DNA of 64,000 nt from Acetobacter sp. UBA5411 (GCF_002409645.1 NZ_DHNR01000019.1:228811-292810); one strand, 5' to 3'; positions 17,802-27,066 are shown, counted from the stretch's first letter. Notes: generated from the sequence alone by a model not told the origin. Numbers and translations are program-made.

Positions 17802-19295
17802 ATGGTTGCGGCTCATACCGTCAATCTTGAAAAACTGCGTGGACAGCCGCTGATTGTCGGTGCCGGAATTGCTGGAGTGCTTGTCGCTCTGCACATGAAT
17901 GACGCGCCCTGCATCCTTATTGCGGGAAGAGAGCCTCAGGTCTCAGATACAGGCGCGGATAGTCTGTTTTCCCTGCTGAAAGAAACAGGCTCTTCAACGG
18001 AAAGGGCTGCCCGCACGCTCCGGGCAGGGAAGGGGCTGGCGCGGCTTGATGTCGTGCAGTGTGTCATGGGTCGAATGGATCAGGCTTTGGCTGGTCTCGC
18101 AAAGTTCGATTTCATTAGAACGCACGGATGGCCGGATACTGAAAGCGCTCTTTATGCCATCCTGTTCGGCATTCTTGCGAAACGAAAGAATGTCACGATC
18201 ATCCCTGCGACGGCATTACGTCAGCTGGTTCTTGTAGAAGGCCATGTGCGGGGCGCAGTTCTTGCGACTGGTGACAGGACAGGCATTCTCGATACGAATG
18301 CGGTGATCATGGCGGGCAGCGGAGCGTGTGGTCTCTTTGGAGATGATCTCGGCTCATCCCATGGAACCGGTGCATGTATGGCGATCGCGGCGAGAGCTGG
18401 TGCGACATTGTGTGACATGGAGTTTGTCCGGTTCGATCCTTTTGCCCTGTCGATCGAAACTACAGGAAAAACGAGCTTCGCCGTTCCGCCGCTTTTATGG
18501 GAAGAGACCGTGTCTCTTCTGAATGAAAGCGGGCATCGGCTGGATGTGACAGGAAAAGATTCGGATGGTCTCGCCCGTCTCGTCCAACAGAACGAGGATG
18601 CGGGACACTCGGTTTTTCTCGATCTGAGCAAGCAGTTTTCTGGCCGGGGCGTGGTTACGGGCGATCATCTGGATCACTTTCTGAAACAGTGTGGAAGTGT
18701 CGGCCTTGATCCTCGTAAGGAAGCCTTGCCGGTAAAAGCTGCGGCGGCTTTCCATATTGGTGGAATCATGGCCGATATTGCTGGTCGAACTTCCATTGCG
18801 GGTCTGTGGGCCTGTGGCGAGTGTGCGAGCACGGGGCTTCATGGCGCATCAGCATTGCCGGGCAATGCTTTGCTGGAGATGATTGTCTGCAGCGAGATGG
18901 TCGCCAAAAGCGTGTTAAATGAAGCGAAAAACATGCAAATCGACGTGTCGATGATACCTCCAGACCTCTCTGTGCCTAACGGGGTCGCGGGAATGTTGCG
19001 ACCGCTTGTAAAGATGGCGCTGGGGCCTGTGCGTGAAGGAGCATCCCTGCGGCAGGCGCTATTCCGCGTTTCCCGCTTGGCATCCTGCGACGATGCGGCG
19101 CTGGTGGCCCAAATGATGATGATTTCCGCATGTCAGAGGGAGGAAAGCAGGGGAGCGCACTTCCGTTCGGATTTCACGGCAGAGGCGAGCGTGGCCCATC
19201 ATACGGACCTGTGCGAAAAATCGCTTGCGGCTATGGTGCGTTCCATCGCCTACAATGTGCATGATCTGAATACGATGGATCTACAGACGCACTGA
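17802..19295 (+). CDS. NadB-like flavoprotein (L-aspartate oxidase homologue with changed active site)
   Basis: 497 residues with AAGGA upstream of the ATG. The FAD-binding motif VGAGIAGVLVALHM is near residue 19. The C-terminal flavin region GLWACGECASTGLHGA (about residue 330) is clearly of the NadB/succinate-dehydrogenase flavoprotein family. Residues that bind aspartate in NadB appear to be missing: no RGEGA motif, AAAAFHIGG where NadB has PAAHYxxGG, and LHGASALPGNALLE where NadB has LHGANRxASNSLLE. FHP is FDP. It may therefore have another substrate or be inactive. nadA and nadC are not adjacent. A NadQ-like regulator precedes it. Confidence 0.7.
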   Translation: MVAAHTVNLEKLRGQPLIVGAGIAGVLVALHMNDAPCILIAGREPQVSDTGADSLFSLLKETGSSTERAARTLRAGKGLARLDVVQCVMGRMDQALAGLAKFDFIRTHGWPDTESALYAILFGILAKRKNVTIIPATALRQLVLVEGHVRGAVLATGDRTGILDTNAVIMAGSGACGLFGDDLGSSHGTGACMAIAARAGATLCDMEFVRFDPFALSIETTGKTSFAVPPLLWEETVSLLNESGHRLDVTGKDSDGLARLVQQNEDAGHSVFLDLSKQFSGRGVVTGDHLDHFLKQCGSVGLDPRKEALPVKAAAAFHIGGIMADIAGRTSIAGLWACGECASTGLHGASALPGNALLEMIVCSEMVAKSVLNEAKNMQIDVSMIPPDLSVPNGVAGMLRPLVKMALGPVREGASLRQALFRVSRLASCDDAALVAQMMMISACQREESRGAHFRSDFTAEASVAHHTDLCEKSLAAMVRSIAYNVHDLNTMDLQTH

Positions 19296-19315
19296 TAACG
19301 ATGGATTGCCGTCCG

Positions 19316-19987
19316 TCAGCCTTCGGAATTTGCAGTGAACAAAGGCAGAAACTGTTCCGGCGTCTGCCAGACAGCATCGAAAGACTCACCCGCTGCAGTA
19401 ATGCCCAGTGCGAGAAAATCCGCCGTTGCTGCAAGTGTCCGGAGTGTTTCAGGATGAGTGAGGCCGGTGGTTTCTGCCGCAGGGTTGTATGCCGCGACCA
19501 CGGGCAGTTCCATCATTTCCCGCCACCACGTCAGAAGGGCGAGGCCTTCCGGCTCGGGCTCGACGCCAAACGGACCAAAAGCCACATAATCGGCACCTTT
19601 TTCACCTGCCAGCATCGCCAGATCCCGACTGAAATCACACGCGGCTCCAAGCTGGAAATTGTCCCCCAGTATCTTTCGTGCCGCAGCGACATCTTCCGCC
19701 CCAACATGGGCGCCATCACACCCTGTCTCGCGCACCAGTTCGGGGAAACCATCAAGCATCAACGCAGCGTCATGCCGATCCACGATCTGTCGGATATCGA
19801 GAATCGTCTGCTTCATTTTTTCGGGAGAAGTCTCTGCAAGTCTCAGCCGCACGGCGGCTACAGGGAGCACTGTCAGGGCATGGTCGAGCTGGCCAGCGAA
19901 GGAGGACGCTTCCAGCAAAGGAGGCGTGACAAGGTATCCCTCACAGGGTTCTGAGAATCGTCCCGTGTCGGGCTGCTTGCTGCTCAT
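19316..19987 (-). CDS. ThiE-like protein (thiamine phosphate synthase fold)
   Basis: 223 residues from the ATG at 19987, chosen because GGAG lies 6 bases upstream; an upstream start at 20041 has no such site. The TIM-barrel pattern of ThiE/TenI is seen: DAALMLDGFPELVRETGCDGAHVG, ADYVAFGPFGVEPE, and the phosphate-loop-like LALGITAAGE. The GPVFxT loop of true ThiE is replaced by GPFGVE, so catalytic activity is not certain. It follows a gene of unknown function on the same strand by 35 bases. TenI-like thiazole tautomerase is an alternative. Confidence 0.6.
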   Translation of the reverse strand: MSSKQPDTGRFSEPCEGYLVTPPLLEASSFAGQLDHALTVLPVAAVRLRLAETSPEKMKQTILDIRQIVDRHDAALMLDGFPELVRETGCDGAHVGAEDVAAARKILGDNFQLGAACDFSRDLAMLAGEKGADYVAFGPFGVEPEPEGLALLTWWREMMELPVVAAYNPAAETTGLTHPETLRTLAATADFLALGITAAGESFDAVWQTPEQFLPLFTANSEG

Positions 19988-20022
19988 TTCAGTCTCCGGG
20001 AACGGGGTGTCTGTGAAGAGGC

Positions 20023-20475
20023 TTATTCCCCGGAAGGACATGCGATGCCAAGAGGGAAAGGCTGAATCCTGTCAGGTCGCTGAAAAAGAACCGTCGCACC
20101 GAGGGAGGCAGCCAGCATCTCCACAGCTTTTCTTTGCGGGGATTCAGGATCGAACACGATATGCTTCTGCCCCTGTGTCAGGGCTGACACGGCGCGACCT
20201 GCCTGACTGCCGCAATCGAGAATATCAACGAAGGGCAGGGAGATTGGGTTCTTCTCTTGAAGATCTCTGAATTGAGCCATCATGGTCATCCACCAGGGGA
20301 CGCCCATGAAACCGGCTGCTCCCGGAGGAGAGAGGAGGATAACGTCTGAACATCCGCTCGCTTGTGCTACCCTGATCGCGTCACAGGCTTCTCGCAAAGA
20401 GGAAACAGGAAAGATGCAGCCGGGTTTGCTCTCATCGTTTCCTGTGGAAAGATGCTGGCGGATTTGCCGGATCAT
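20023..20475 (-). CDS. Conserved-looking protein of unknown function
   Basis: 150 residues. A Rossmann-like alternation of helices and strands is suggested by REACDAIRVAQASGCSDVILLSPPGAAGF, LPFVDILDCGSQAGRAVSAL and KHIVFDPES. No catalytic motif is recognised. It lies directly upstream of the ThiE-like gene on the same strand, so the two are likely co-transcribed. Confidence 0.6.
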   Translation of the reverse strand: MIRQIRQHLSTGNDESKPGCIFPVSSLREACDAIRVAQASGCSDVILLSPPGAAGFMGVPWWMTMMAQFRDLQEKNPISLPFVDILDCGSQAGRAVSALTQGQKHIVFDPESPQRKAVEMLAASLGATVLFQRPDRIQPFPLGIACPSGE

Positions 20476-20552
20476 GCTTGACGTTCAATCCTTTGCGGGC
20501 GATTTCTAAACAAAATTGCAAAGATATACATAAGGCGGAGTCACGTGCGCAT

Positions 20553-20936
20553 ATGAGCGAGAACAAGCCGGACAACAATAGGCCTGTCGATCCTGTTTCA
20601 CGACTTCGTTCCGCGCTGGACAGGATCGCCTTCGCACTTGAACACCGCAGGGAAGAAGCGCAGCCTTTTGTTCCTGAGACTGTGGTCGAGGGGCCGCAGC
20701 CTGATGTTCAGAAAGCGATAGCGACGCTTGATGCGCTGATGGTCGACGTCAAAAATATCCTCGGCGATCTGGCTCCGGCTCATCCACGGGAAGAGCCTGT
20801 TGAAACCTCGGCTGACTCCTCGCTGCATGAACCCTCTCATGGAGAGCGCGGTATGGTGGCGGATGAGCAGAACATACATGATGGCTGGAGCCATACTTCC
20901 GATCACGATGCGTCACAGCATGGCGAAGGACACTGA
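20553..20936 (+). CDS. Small coiled-coil-like protein upstream of zapA
   Basis: 127 residues from the ATG at 20553 (the frame is open further upstream, but without a good start). The segment VSRLRSALDRIAFALEHRR and a second helix around ATLDALMVDVKNIL suggest short helices; the C-terminal third is acidic and His/Ser-rich (HDGWSHTSDHDASQHGEGH), probably disordered. It ends three bases before zapA, so both are likely in one transcript. In many Alphaproteobacteria a small helical protein precedes zapA. The function is unknown. Confidence 0.65.
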   Translation: MSENKPDNNRPVDPVSRLRSALDRIAFALEHRREEAQPFVPETVVEGPQPDVQKAIATLDALMVDVKNILGDLAPAHPREEPVETSADSSLHEPSHGERGMVADEQNIHDGWSHTSDHDASQHGEGH

Positions 20937-20939
20937 TTC

Positions 20940-21278
20940 ATGCCGCAGGTAACAGTCCGCATCAACGGGTATGCCTATCAGATCGGGTGCGAGCCTGGAG
21001 AGGAACGCCATCTCCTCGATATGGCGCAGGAAGTCAGCAAGCGGGTAGCCCGCGTCAGGGCGCTTGGCTTCAGCGGCGAGGCAAAGATCCTTGTTCTGGC
21101 GTCCCTTTTGATGGCCGACGAACTCTCGGATCTGACGGCTGAACTGATTTCCACCGAGGCCAGCAAGGCGATTGCGGCCGGTGAAGCGGCTGCAAGAGAA
21201 AACGCGCGGCTTATGGATGAACTTTCTTTATTGGCCGAACGTGCGGAAACCATTGCGGCGGCGCTTGAGGCGCACTAG
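20940..21278 (+). CDS. zapA: Cell division protein ZapA
   Basis: 112 residues, matching the family length. The N-terminal VTVRINGYAYQIGCEPGEE and the following LLDMAQEVSKRVARVR are typical of ZapA, with a C-terminal coiled coil (ARENARLMDELSLLAERAE). ZapA bundles FtsZ filaments at midcell. The order zapA, 6S RNA, fau seen here is conserved in many Proteobacteria and supports the call. Confidence 0.9.
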   Translation: MPQVTVRINGYAYQIGCEPGEERHLLDMAQEVSKRVARVRALGFSGEAKILVLASLLMADELSDLTAELISTEASKAIAAGEAAARENARLMDELSLLAERAETIAAALEAH

Positions 21279-21284
21279 ATTATG

Positions 21285-21447
21285 TTTGTGGAGCTGCCCG
21301 GTGCGTCAGGCAATTCATCCCCTGGGCCGATAAGCACTTCCTCGGGAGCTGGCTCTGTCGTGATCTTGGTCATGGTATTCCGGCGCCCACCTGCACTAGC
21401 AGGTCCTGGAGGTTGTAAAGTCCAACGGCCAGGGTGGCCCCACACAG
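21285..21447 (+). ncRNA. ssrS: 6S RNA
   Basis: The gap between zapA and fau is the usual place of 6S RNA. The two ends of the gap can pair: 21285-21301 (TTGTGGAGCTGCCCGG) with 21429-21446, giving a long closing stem with a few G-U pairs and one bulge. Between them are the bulge-type sequences CCCTGGGCCGATAAGCAC and a paired right-hand side. 6S RNA binds sigma-70 RNA polymerase and lowers transcription in stationary phase. The ends are estimated from the closing stem, so they may be off by several bases. Confidence 0.75.
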
Positions 21448-21460
21448 TTTTCCCGACTCC

Positions 21461-22045
21461 ATGACAGGTTCTGGAGATCGCCCTGAAACGGCCAGCGACA
21501 AGCGCGCCATTCGTCTGGCGATGAAGGTAGCGCTCAAGCAGGCTGATCCATCCGCTTCCGCCATATTATGTGACCGGCTTTATGTCCGGCTTCGCACACA
21601 TGCTCCCTCACGGATCGCCAGCGTGTGGCCGATGCCGGGCGAGGTCGATCTGCGCCCTCTCTCTCATCGGTTGCATGAGCAGGGTTGGCAGATTCTGATA
21701 CCCGAGACGCCCCCAAAAGGATCGCCGCTGCTTTTTCGGCAATGGGATCCGAATTGTCCGATGCGGGAAGGGCGATTCGGAACCGTATGTCCGGATGGTC
21801 CAATTGATGTGCCGGATGTTGTGCTGGTGCCAATGCTGGCTTTTGATCGGCGCGGATACCGGCTTGGTTATGGCGGCGGCTATTACGACCGCACGCTCGC
21901 GGCTTTGCCCGATGCCTGCGCGATAGGCTATGCTTTTTCTGTACAGGAAGTGCCCCATATCCCGGTGGGGCCGTTTGATGTGCCGTTGCCAGTTATCGTC
22001 ACCGAAAAAGAAGACATCATCCCTGCGGAGAACCTTCAGCCGTAA
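21461..22045 (+). CDS. fau: 5-formyltetrahydrofolate cyclo-ligase
   Basis: 194 residues from the ATG at 21461; the upstream in-frame start at 21434 lies inside the 6S RNA. Family motifs are RLYVRLRTHAPSRIASVWPMPGEVDLRPL, VLVPMLAFDRRGYRLGYGGGYYDR (ATP/folate-binding G-rich loop) and AIGYAFSVQEV. The enzyme converts 5-formyl-THF to methenyl-THF with ATP. It sits just downstream of 6S RNA as in many Proteobacteria. Confidence 0.9.
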   Translation: MTGSGDRPETASDKRAIRLAMKVALKQADPSASAILCDRLYVRLRTHAPSRIASVWPMPGEVDLRPLSHRLHEQGWQILIPETPPKGSPLLFRQWDPNCPMREGRFGTVCPDGPIDVPDVVLVPMLAFDRRGYRLGYGGGYYDRTLAALPDACAIGYAFSVQEVPHIPVGPFDVPLPVIVTEKEDIIPAENLQP

Positions 22046-22118
22046 GAAGGCTGTCCGCGTTATTACATTCCCGTCCATCAGCGTTATGGAAGCCGGAGAT
22101 TATTGTGAGAGTCATGTC

Positions 22119-22934
22119 GTGAGAATTCTGTTTCTGGGAGATATTGTCGGGCGGAGCGGCCGCGATGGTGTGACGACACGCCTGCCGGAACTGCGTCGTC
22201 AGTTGTCTCTCGATCTGGTGATCGTCAACGCCGAGAACGCCAGTCACGGTTTTGGACTTTCGCCCGGAATTGCACGCGATCTGATGGGATGTGGCGTCGA
22301 TGTCATCACGCTCGGCAATCACGCATGGGACCGTCGTGATCTTATCGGGGAAATCGACGGGATGCCTGCGGTTGTAAGGCCGCTGAACTTTCCTCCCGGC
22401 ACGCCGGGACAGGGCAGCACGGTGGTCACGCTTGCTGATGGACGTAAGGCGCTTGTGGTCAATGTCATGGGGCGTCTGTTCATGGACCCACTTGATGATC
22501 CGTTTCGTCTGACGCTGGAACTGCTTGCCAAGCATCGCCTTGGTGTCACGGTACAGGCAGCTGTTGTTGACGTGCATGCGGAAGCCAGCAGTGAGAAATG
22601 GGCGCTCGGCCATGTGCTGGACGGCAAGGTCTCGTTGGTGGTGGGCACGCATACGCATACCCCGACCGCTGACCACCGTATTCTCACAGCAGGAACAGCG
22701 TTTCAGAGCGATGCGGGGATGTGCGGTGATTATGACAGCGTCATCGGCATGCAGAAAGAGGCAGCCGTTGCGCGCTTTGTCCGCAAGATGCCGGGGGAGC
22801 GTCTGCAACCCGCGGAAGGAGAGGCTACGATCTGCGGTCTGATGGTCGAGACAGATGATGTGACTGGTCTCGCCCGCAGGGTAGCCCCCTTGAGGCAGGG
22901 CGGTATGCTATCGGGAGCAATGCCGGATTTCTAA
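22119..22934 (+). CDS. YmdB-family metallophosphoesterase (TIGR00282)
   Basis: 271 residues from the GTG at 22119 (MRILFLGDIVGRSGRDG). Metal-site motifs are visible: GDIVG, NAENASHG, TLGNHAWD and GTHTHTPTADH. The family hydrolyses 2',3'-cyclic nucleotides and is related to calcineurin-type phosphoesterases. It starts 74 bases after fau on the same strand and may be co-transcribed with it. ATG 22086 is an alternative start. Confidence 0.88.
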   Translation: MRILFLGDIVGRSGRDGVTTRLPELRRQLSLDLVIVNAENASHGFGLSPGIARDLMGCGVDVITLGNHAWDRRDLIGEIDGMPAVVRPLNFPPGTPGQGSTVVTLADGRKALVVNVMGRLFMDPLDDPFRLTLELLAKHRLGVTVQAAVVDVHAEASSEKWALGHVLDGKVSLVVGTHTHTPTADHRILTAGTAFQSDAGMCGDYDSVIGMQKEAAVARFVRKMPGERLQPAEGEATICGLMVETDDVTGLARRVAPLRQGGMLSGAMPDF

Positions 22935-22960
22935 TTCGGTCTGCTCCCGTTTCGGATTTC

Positions 22961-23752
22961 TTACTTGCCTTTGACAATGCCCAGACGTAGCGAAGGATCA
23001 CCCGTGAAGGTTGATGCACCGGTGTGGGAAAGTTTCAGTCCGGTATCGAGCCAGACTTCCCCACCCAGATCACGCCAGCGTTTGCAGAAGGTGAAGTCCT
23101 CGCTGAGATAAGTGCCGGTTTCAGGGTCGATCATGCAATCGAAGAGGGCATAGGCGTCTGTCTCAACGGCGGATGAATTGTCCTGTCCAACCGGTGCGTC
23201 GATCCGTTTGTAACGCGTTTCTGGATAGGCTTCGATCATACGCTGCACGACCTGTCGGGAAATCAGCATGAAGCCTGTTCCAGCGTAACCCGCCTTGACC
23301 AGCCCCGCATCCGTGCCGTCGCCGGGGTGCTGTTCATGGAGCGAGGCGCTTTCACCGACATAGCGCAGGGATGCTGTTTCCGTTGGCTCGCCTCTCTTGG
23401 TGAGAACATTCGTCAACGAATCCCAGTAGCGATCCTTGAGGGGATACAGCCCGGCGACGAGATCCTTTCCGGCAGCGACAAGACGTGGCACGGCATCCGG
23501 TGCGAAACCGATATCGCTATCCACAAAAAGAATGTGCGACGCGTCGCTTTGGGTGAAGAACTGATGCAGCAACGTATTGCGCGAACGTGTGATTAGAGCA
23601 TCATTTCCCACGAGGGAAAGAGTCAGCTCGATCCCATGATGCTGCGCCATGGCCATGCAGCCGATGATGGACTGCATGTAAGTCTGCGTGACCAGTCCAC
23701 CGAAACAGGGAGTGGCGATGAAAACGTGAGGGGAAGTATGGGAAACGTGCAC
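22961..23752 (-). CDS. Family 2-like glycosyltransferase
   Basis: 263 residues starting at GTG 23752. The GT-A pattern is visible: VFIATPCFGG at the start, then a Rossmann-like half with ITRSRNTLLHQF, the DxD motif in ILFVDSDIGFAPDA (about residue 78) and a C-terminal EDFTFCKRWRDLGGEVWLDT acceptor-side motif. No membrane span is seen. Donor and acceptor sugars are unknown, and no other glycan genes are close by. Confidence 0.7.
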   Translation of the reverse strand: MHVSHTSPHVFIATPCFGGLVTQTYMQSIIGCMAMAQHHGIELTLSLVGNDALITRSRNTLLHQFFTQSDASHILFVDSDIGFAPDAVPRLVAAGKDLVAGLYPLKDRYWDSLTNVLTKRGEPTETASLRYVGESASLHEQHPGDGTDAGLVKAGYAGTGFMLISRQVVQRMIEAYPETRYKRIDAPVGQDNSSAVETDAYALFDCMIDPETGTYLSEDFTFCKRWRDLGGEVWLDTGLKLSHTGASTFTGDPSLRLGIVKGK

Positions 23753-24017
23753 TCATCCGACCTTGATCTGTTCGGATCAGATTACCTTCAGGATATTGCA
23801 GATCGTTTAATGTGCTCGATAATATTTTGGTAATTTCTTTTTATATTGAGTAACTTTTTCAATTCAGTTTCATGAAGGATATGCAGCAGGTCATTTCTCA
23901 AAAAACGGTGACTATATTGCCTCCATTGAGGAGAGGTGGAAAAGGCTCTCTTGGACTGCCATATAATTCGTTTCAGTTCGTTATCATCTTTTGGCAGTGA
24001 GTTCTGGTCATGAGGCA

Positions 24018-25715
24018 ATGTCAGCGAAAATAAAAATTCAGGATGGGCGGGATGTTCCTGGAAATCCTCTCGCAAGACGAAGAGTAACGAGTGCTTTTCT
24101 TGCTGATATCCTGACAGCCGCATGCCCGATCCTGTGGAGTGGAGCCTTTCTGTTCTCCTCTCAGGCACAGGCGGAAACTACCGATCCGGATATCATTGCG
24201 CTCCGTCGGGAAGTCGCTGAAATGCGGGCGGAGCTGAGAAAGATGCGTCGCGTCATTACCAGCACGCATCCTGCTGTTTCCCAGCGTCATGGCGTTTCTT
24301 CCGCATCGCATGCTCATGACTGGAACGGTGTTCCTGAACCGGGAATACGTTTCGCTGCGGCAAGGGAAGCACCCGTCTTCGCTGGGCCGCCTGACATCAG
24401 GAGAACGCCCCCCGATTCGGGGATTGTGTCGTCATGGAAGGACTTCAAGGCGGCGACGGCACGGTCTGAAGTCGTTCAGGTCGGAGGGATGAAGGTTGGC
24501 TTCCCCAATGGTCGCCCTACCATTGCGACGCAAGATGGCCGGTACGCCTTCTCGACCGGTCTGGGGTTTCAGGAAGATTTTGGCGGCTATCTCGGGATGG
24601 CTCCTAGAGGAGGAGAACCAAAGGGGCGCTTTCCCGGTTTTACGGAGAACGCACGGCGGATGCGTCTCTTCCTCACCTTTCGCTACAAGGACTGGGTGGC
24701 GAATGTGACGCCGGATTTCGGTTCGGGCGTGGCGGATGGCAAACTCGGAATATACGAAGCCAACCTCAATTACGCCGGTCTGCGCAACACGGAACTGACC
24801 GTGGGATACTACGAACCGCGTGAATCGGAAGAAAGCGCCGAGCGTTCAGGTGGTCTGACGCTGCTGGAACGTCCTTCGGTCATCGACATCGTGCGTAATA
24901 TCGCGGCGAATGCCTGGCGATTCAGTGTCGGAGGCCTGCATTACGAGAAACAATGGTTCGTGAGCGCTTGGTTTACCGGGCAGCAGTTCGGCGACAGGAG
25001 CACTGACGCCACCATCAGCGACAGCCAGACGGGGGCGGTCGCCCGCGTTGTCGGTCGCCCTTATGTCAGCCGGGATGTGGACGTCATGGTTGGCGTCGGC
25101 ACATCTGACAGCTTCAAGAGGAACGAGAGTGCGTCGGGACGCGTGTTCAAGATGTCGCCGCCGACAGGCAACGTGCCGCTGTCGCAGGACCACCTGCTGA
25201 CCGCCAGCATCCCGAACGCCAATTCTGTCTGGTCAGTTGGTCCGGAACTGGGGGTACGATGGAAACGGCTGCTGGTGAAAAGCGAATATTTCCATATCGG
25301 CGTCAACCGATCTCCGCTCGCGGGCCTTGCTCAGCCTTCTCTTGGGTTCGACGGATGGTATGTCACGGTAAGTTATACCCTGTTCGGTCACGCTCGCGCC
25401 TTCGACGTCAAGAGAGCCTCTTTCCTACCGCCCGGTATCACGGAAGATTTTGATCCGTTCCAGAATCACTGGGGAGCGATGGAACTGTCTGCCCGATGGG
25501 ACGAAACCAATCTCAACGACCGTCCTGATGCACTGACGGGATTTCGGGGTGGTCGCTCCACAACATGGGAGAGCGCCGTAAACTGGTATCTGAGCCAGCA
25601 TTTCCGTCTTACGCTGGATTATTCTCACTTCTCTGTCAGCCGCAACAGCCAGACCTTCAATATCCTCGGTCGGAGTGGCAATGCTCTTGCCGGGCGGGTG
25701 CAGGCTGCGTTCTAG
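24018..25715 (+). CDS. Porin of the phosphate-selective O/P type
   Basis: 565 residues from the ATG at 24018. A long signal region ends in FLFSSQAQAE, followed by a coiled-coil segment (ALRREVAEMRAELRKMRRV) that is common in such porins. The rest is a beta-barrel pattern: alternating hydrophobic strands (YAFSTGLGFQEDFGGYLG, NYAGLRNTELTVGYYEPRES) and a C-terminal LAGRVQAAF ending in Phe. It would form an outer-membrane channel for anions or sugars. The transporter gene that follows on the same strand may use the same substrate. Confidence 0.8.
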   Translation: MSAKIKIQDGRDVPGNPLARRRVTSAFLADILTAACPILWSGAFLFSSQAQAETTDPDIIALRREVAEMRAELRKMRRVITSTHPAVSQRHGVSSASHAHDWNGVPEPGIRFAAAREAPVFAGPPDIRRTPPDSGIVSSWKDFKAATARSEVVQVGGMKVGFPNGRPTIATQDGRYAFSTGLGFQEDFGGYLGMAPRGGEPKGRFPGFTENARRMRLFLTFRYKDWVANVTPDFGSGVADGKLGIYEANLNYAGLRNTELTVGYYEPRESEESAERSGGLTLLERPSVIDIVRNIAANAWRFSVGGLHYEKQWFVSAWFTGQQFGDRSTDATISDSQTGAVARVVGRPYVSRDVDVMVGVGTSDSFKRNESASGRVFKMSPPTGNVPLSQDHLLTASIPNANSVWSVGPELGVRWKRLLVKSEYFHIGVNRSPLAGLAQPSLGFDGWYVTVSYTLFGHARAFDVKRASFLPPGITEDFDPFQNHWGAMELSARWDETNLNDRPDALTGFRGGRSTTWESAVNWYLSQHFRLTLDYSHFSVSRNSQTFNILGRSGNALAGRVQAAF

Positions 25716-25783
25716 GTCGTCGACCTGATCCGGATAAAACAGAAAAGAGTGGGGTTTCTGGCGGAACCCGCCGGAGAACGTAC

Positions 25784-27043
25784 ATGACCCGACAGGCGAT
25801 GGCTCCTTCCTCAGGTTCCATAAGGGAAGGGGGATATGAATACGACCTGACAACCGCACGTCATGTCGTTGCCGCCTCCCTGCTCGCGTGGCTGCTCGAT
25901 GCCTGTGATTTCTTTATTGTCCTCTTTACACTTGATGATGTTGCAAGAAGTTTTCACGTTCCGCTGGAAAGTGTCCTACTCGCGCCGACACTGACTCTGC
26001 TGACACGTCCTGTCGGCGCGTTTGTGTGTGGTCGTGCGGCTGACCGGTATGGCCGCAAGCCAGTGATGATCACGACCATCACTGTCTATTCCCTGATCGA
26101 GGTTCTTTCTGCTTTTTCCCCCAACCTGACGGTTTTCCTGATTTTGCGCGCCCTGTTCGGCATTGCGCTGGGTGGAGAATGGGGTGTGGGAACGTCCCTG
26201 ATCATGGAAAGCGTTCCGCCGTCATGGCGGGGCGCTGCGTCCGGAATTCTTCAGGCCGGTTATCCTGCGGGCTACCTGCTCGCGTCTCTTGTTTTTCTGC
26301 TGCTACCCGTCATGGGCTGGCGCGGCCTGTTCATTCTGGGAGGCAGCGCGCTCGTCGCTGCGGTCTATATCTGGCTTCGCGTGCCCGAAAGTCCGGAATG
26401 GCTGCGAGCCAGACAGAAACAGACCTCCACCCGTGCGCCTGCGCTATGGCCGGTGATACGGGATAATGTGGGTCTGTGCCTGTTCGCCGTGGCCCTGATG
26501 ACTGCATTTAACTTCATGAGTCATGGGTCACAGGATCTATATCCGAAGATATTTCTGGGGCTGGAACGCGGTCTTTCTCACCCCACCATCACGCTCGTTG
26601 TCGTGCTGTATAATATTGCCGCCATTGTGGGTGGGCTGTTTTTCGGGATGCTGTCCCAGAAGATTGGCCGCCAATACAGTATTGCGCTGGCGGCCCTGCT
26701 GACATTGCCGTTTCTGCCGGTCTGGGCGCTTTCCCATTCCGTTTTCTGGCTGGCGGTAGGAGCCGTGTGCGTACAGTTCTGCGTGCAGGGCGCGTGGGGC
26801 GTGGTGCCAGCCTATCTCAGCGAACTTTCGCCTGTGTCGGTCCGTGCCACATTCCCCGGTCTGGCCTATCAGTGCGGTAACCTGATCGCCGCCAGCAACG
26901 CGCTGCTCCAGACCAGAATGGCGTCCCTGTTCGGAAAAGGTCTGGCTCCTGTGCTGATGCTGACGGTCGGCGGCGCATCTCTTGTGGTTCTTACCCTCAT
27001 CCTGCTGAACGCACGCCTGCATGGTCGTCAGACTTCGGCCTGA
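25784..27043 (+). CDS. MFS transporter, sialate/lactate:H+ symporter (SHS) type
   Basis: 419 residues from the ATG at 25784, preceded by GGAG. About twelve hydrophobic spans are present. The loop motif GRAADRYGRKPVM after span 2 and VPESPEWLRARQ at the central loop are typical of the SHS/metabolite-symporter families, as is FDACDFFI-like WLLDACDFFIVLFTL in span 1. These carry lactate, pyruvate, sialate or other organic acids. It follows the porin gene, suggesting a two-step uptake route across both membranes. The substrate is not determinable. Confidence 0.8.
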   Translation: MTRQAMAPSSGSIREGGYEYDLTTARHVVAASLLAWLLDACDFFIVLFTLDDVARSFHVPLESVLLAPTLTLLTRPVGAFVCGRAADRYGRKPVMITTITVYSLIEVLSAFSPNLTVFLILRALFGIALGGEWGVGTSLIMESVPPSWRGAASGILQAGYPAGYLLASLVFLLLPVMGWRGLFILGGSALVAAVYIWLRVPESPEWLRARQKQTSTRAPALWPVIRDNVGLCLFAVALMTAFNFMSHGSQDLYPKIFLGLERGLSHPTITLVVVLYNIAAIVGGLFFGMLSQKIGRQYSIALAALLTLPFLPVWALSHSVFWLAVGAVCVQFCVQGAWGVVPAYLSELSPVSVRATFPGLAYQCGNLIAASNALLQTRMASLFGKGLAPVLMLTVGGASLVVLTLILLNARLHGRQTSA

Positions 27044-27066
27044 CATGACCGCCGGAGGTGGTGGCT

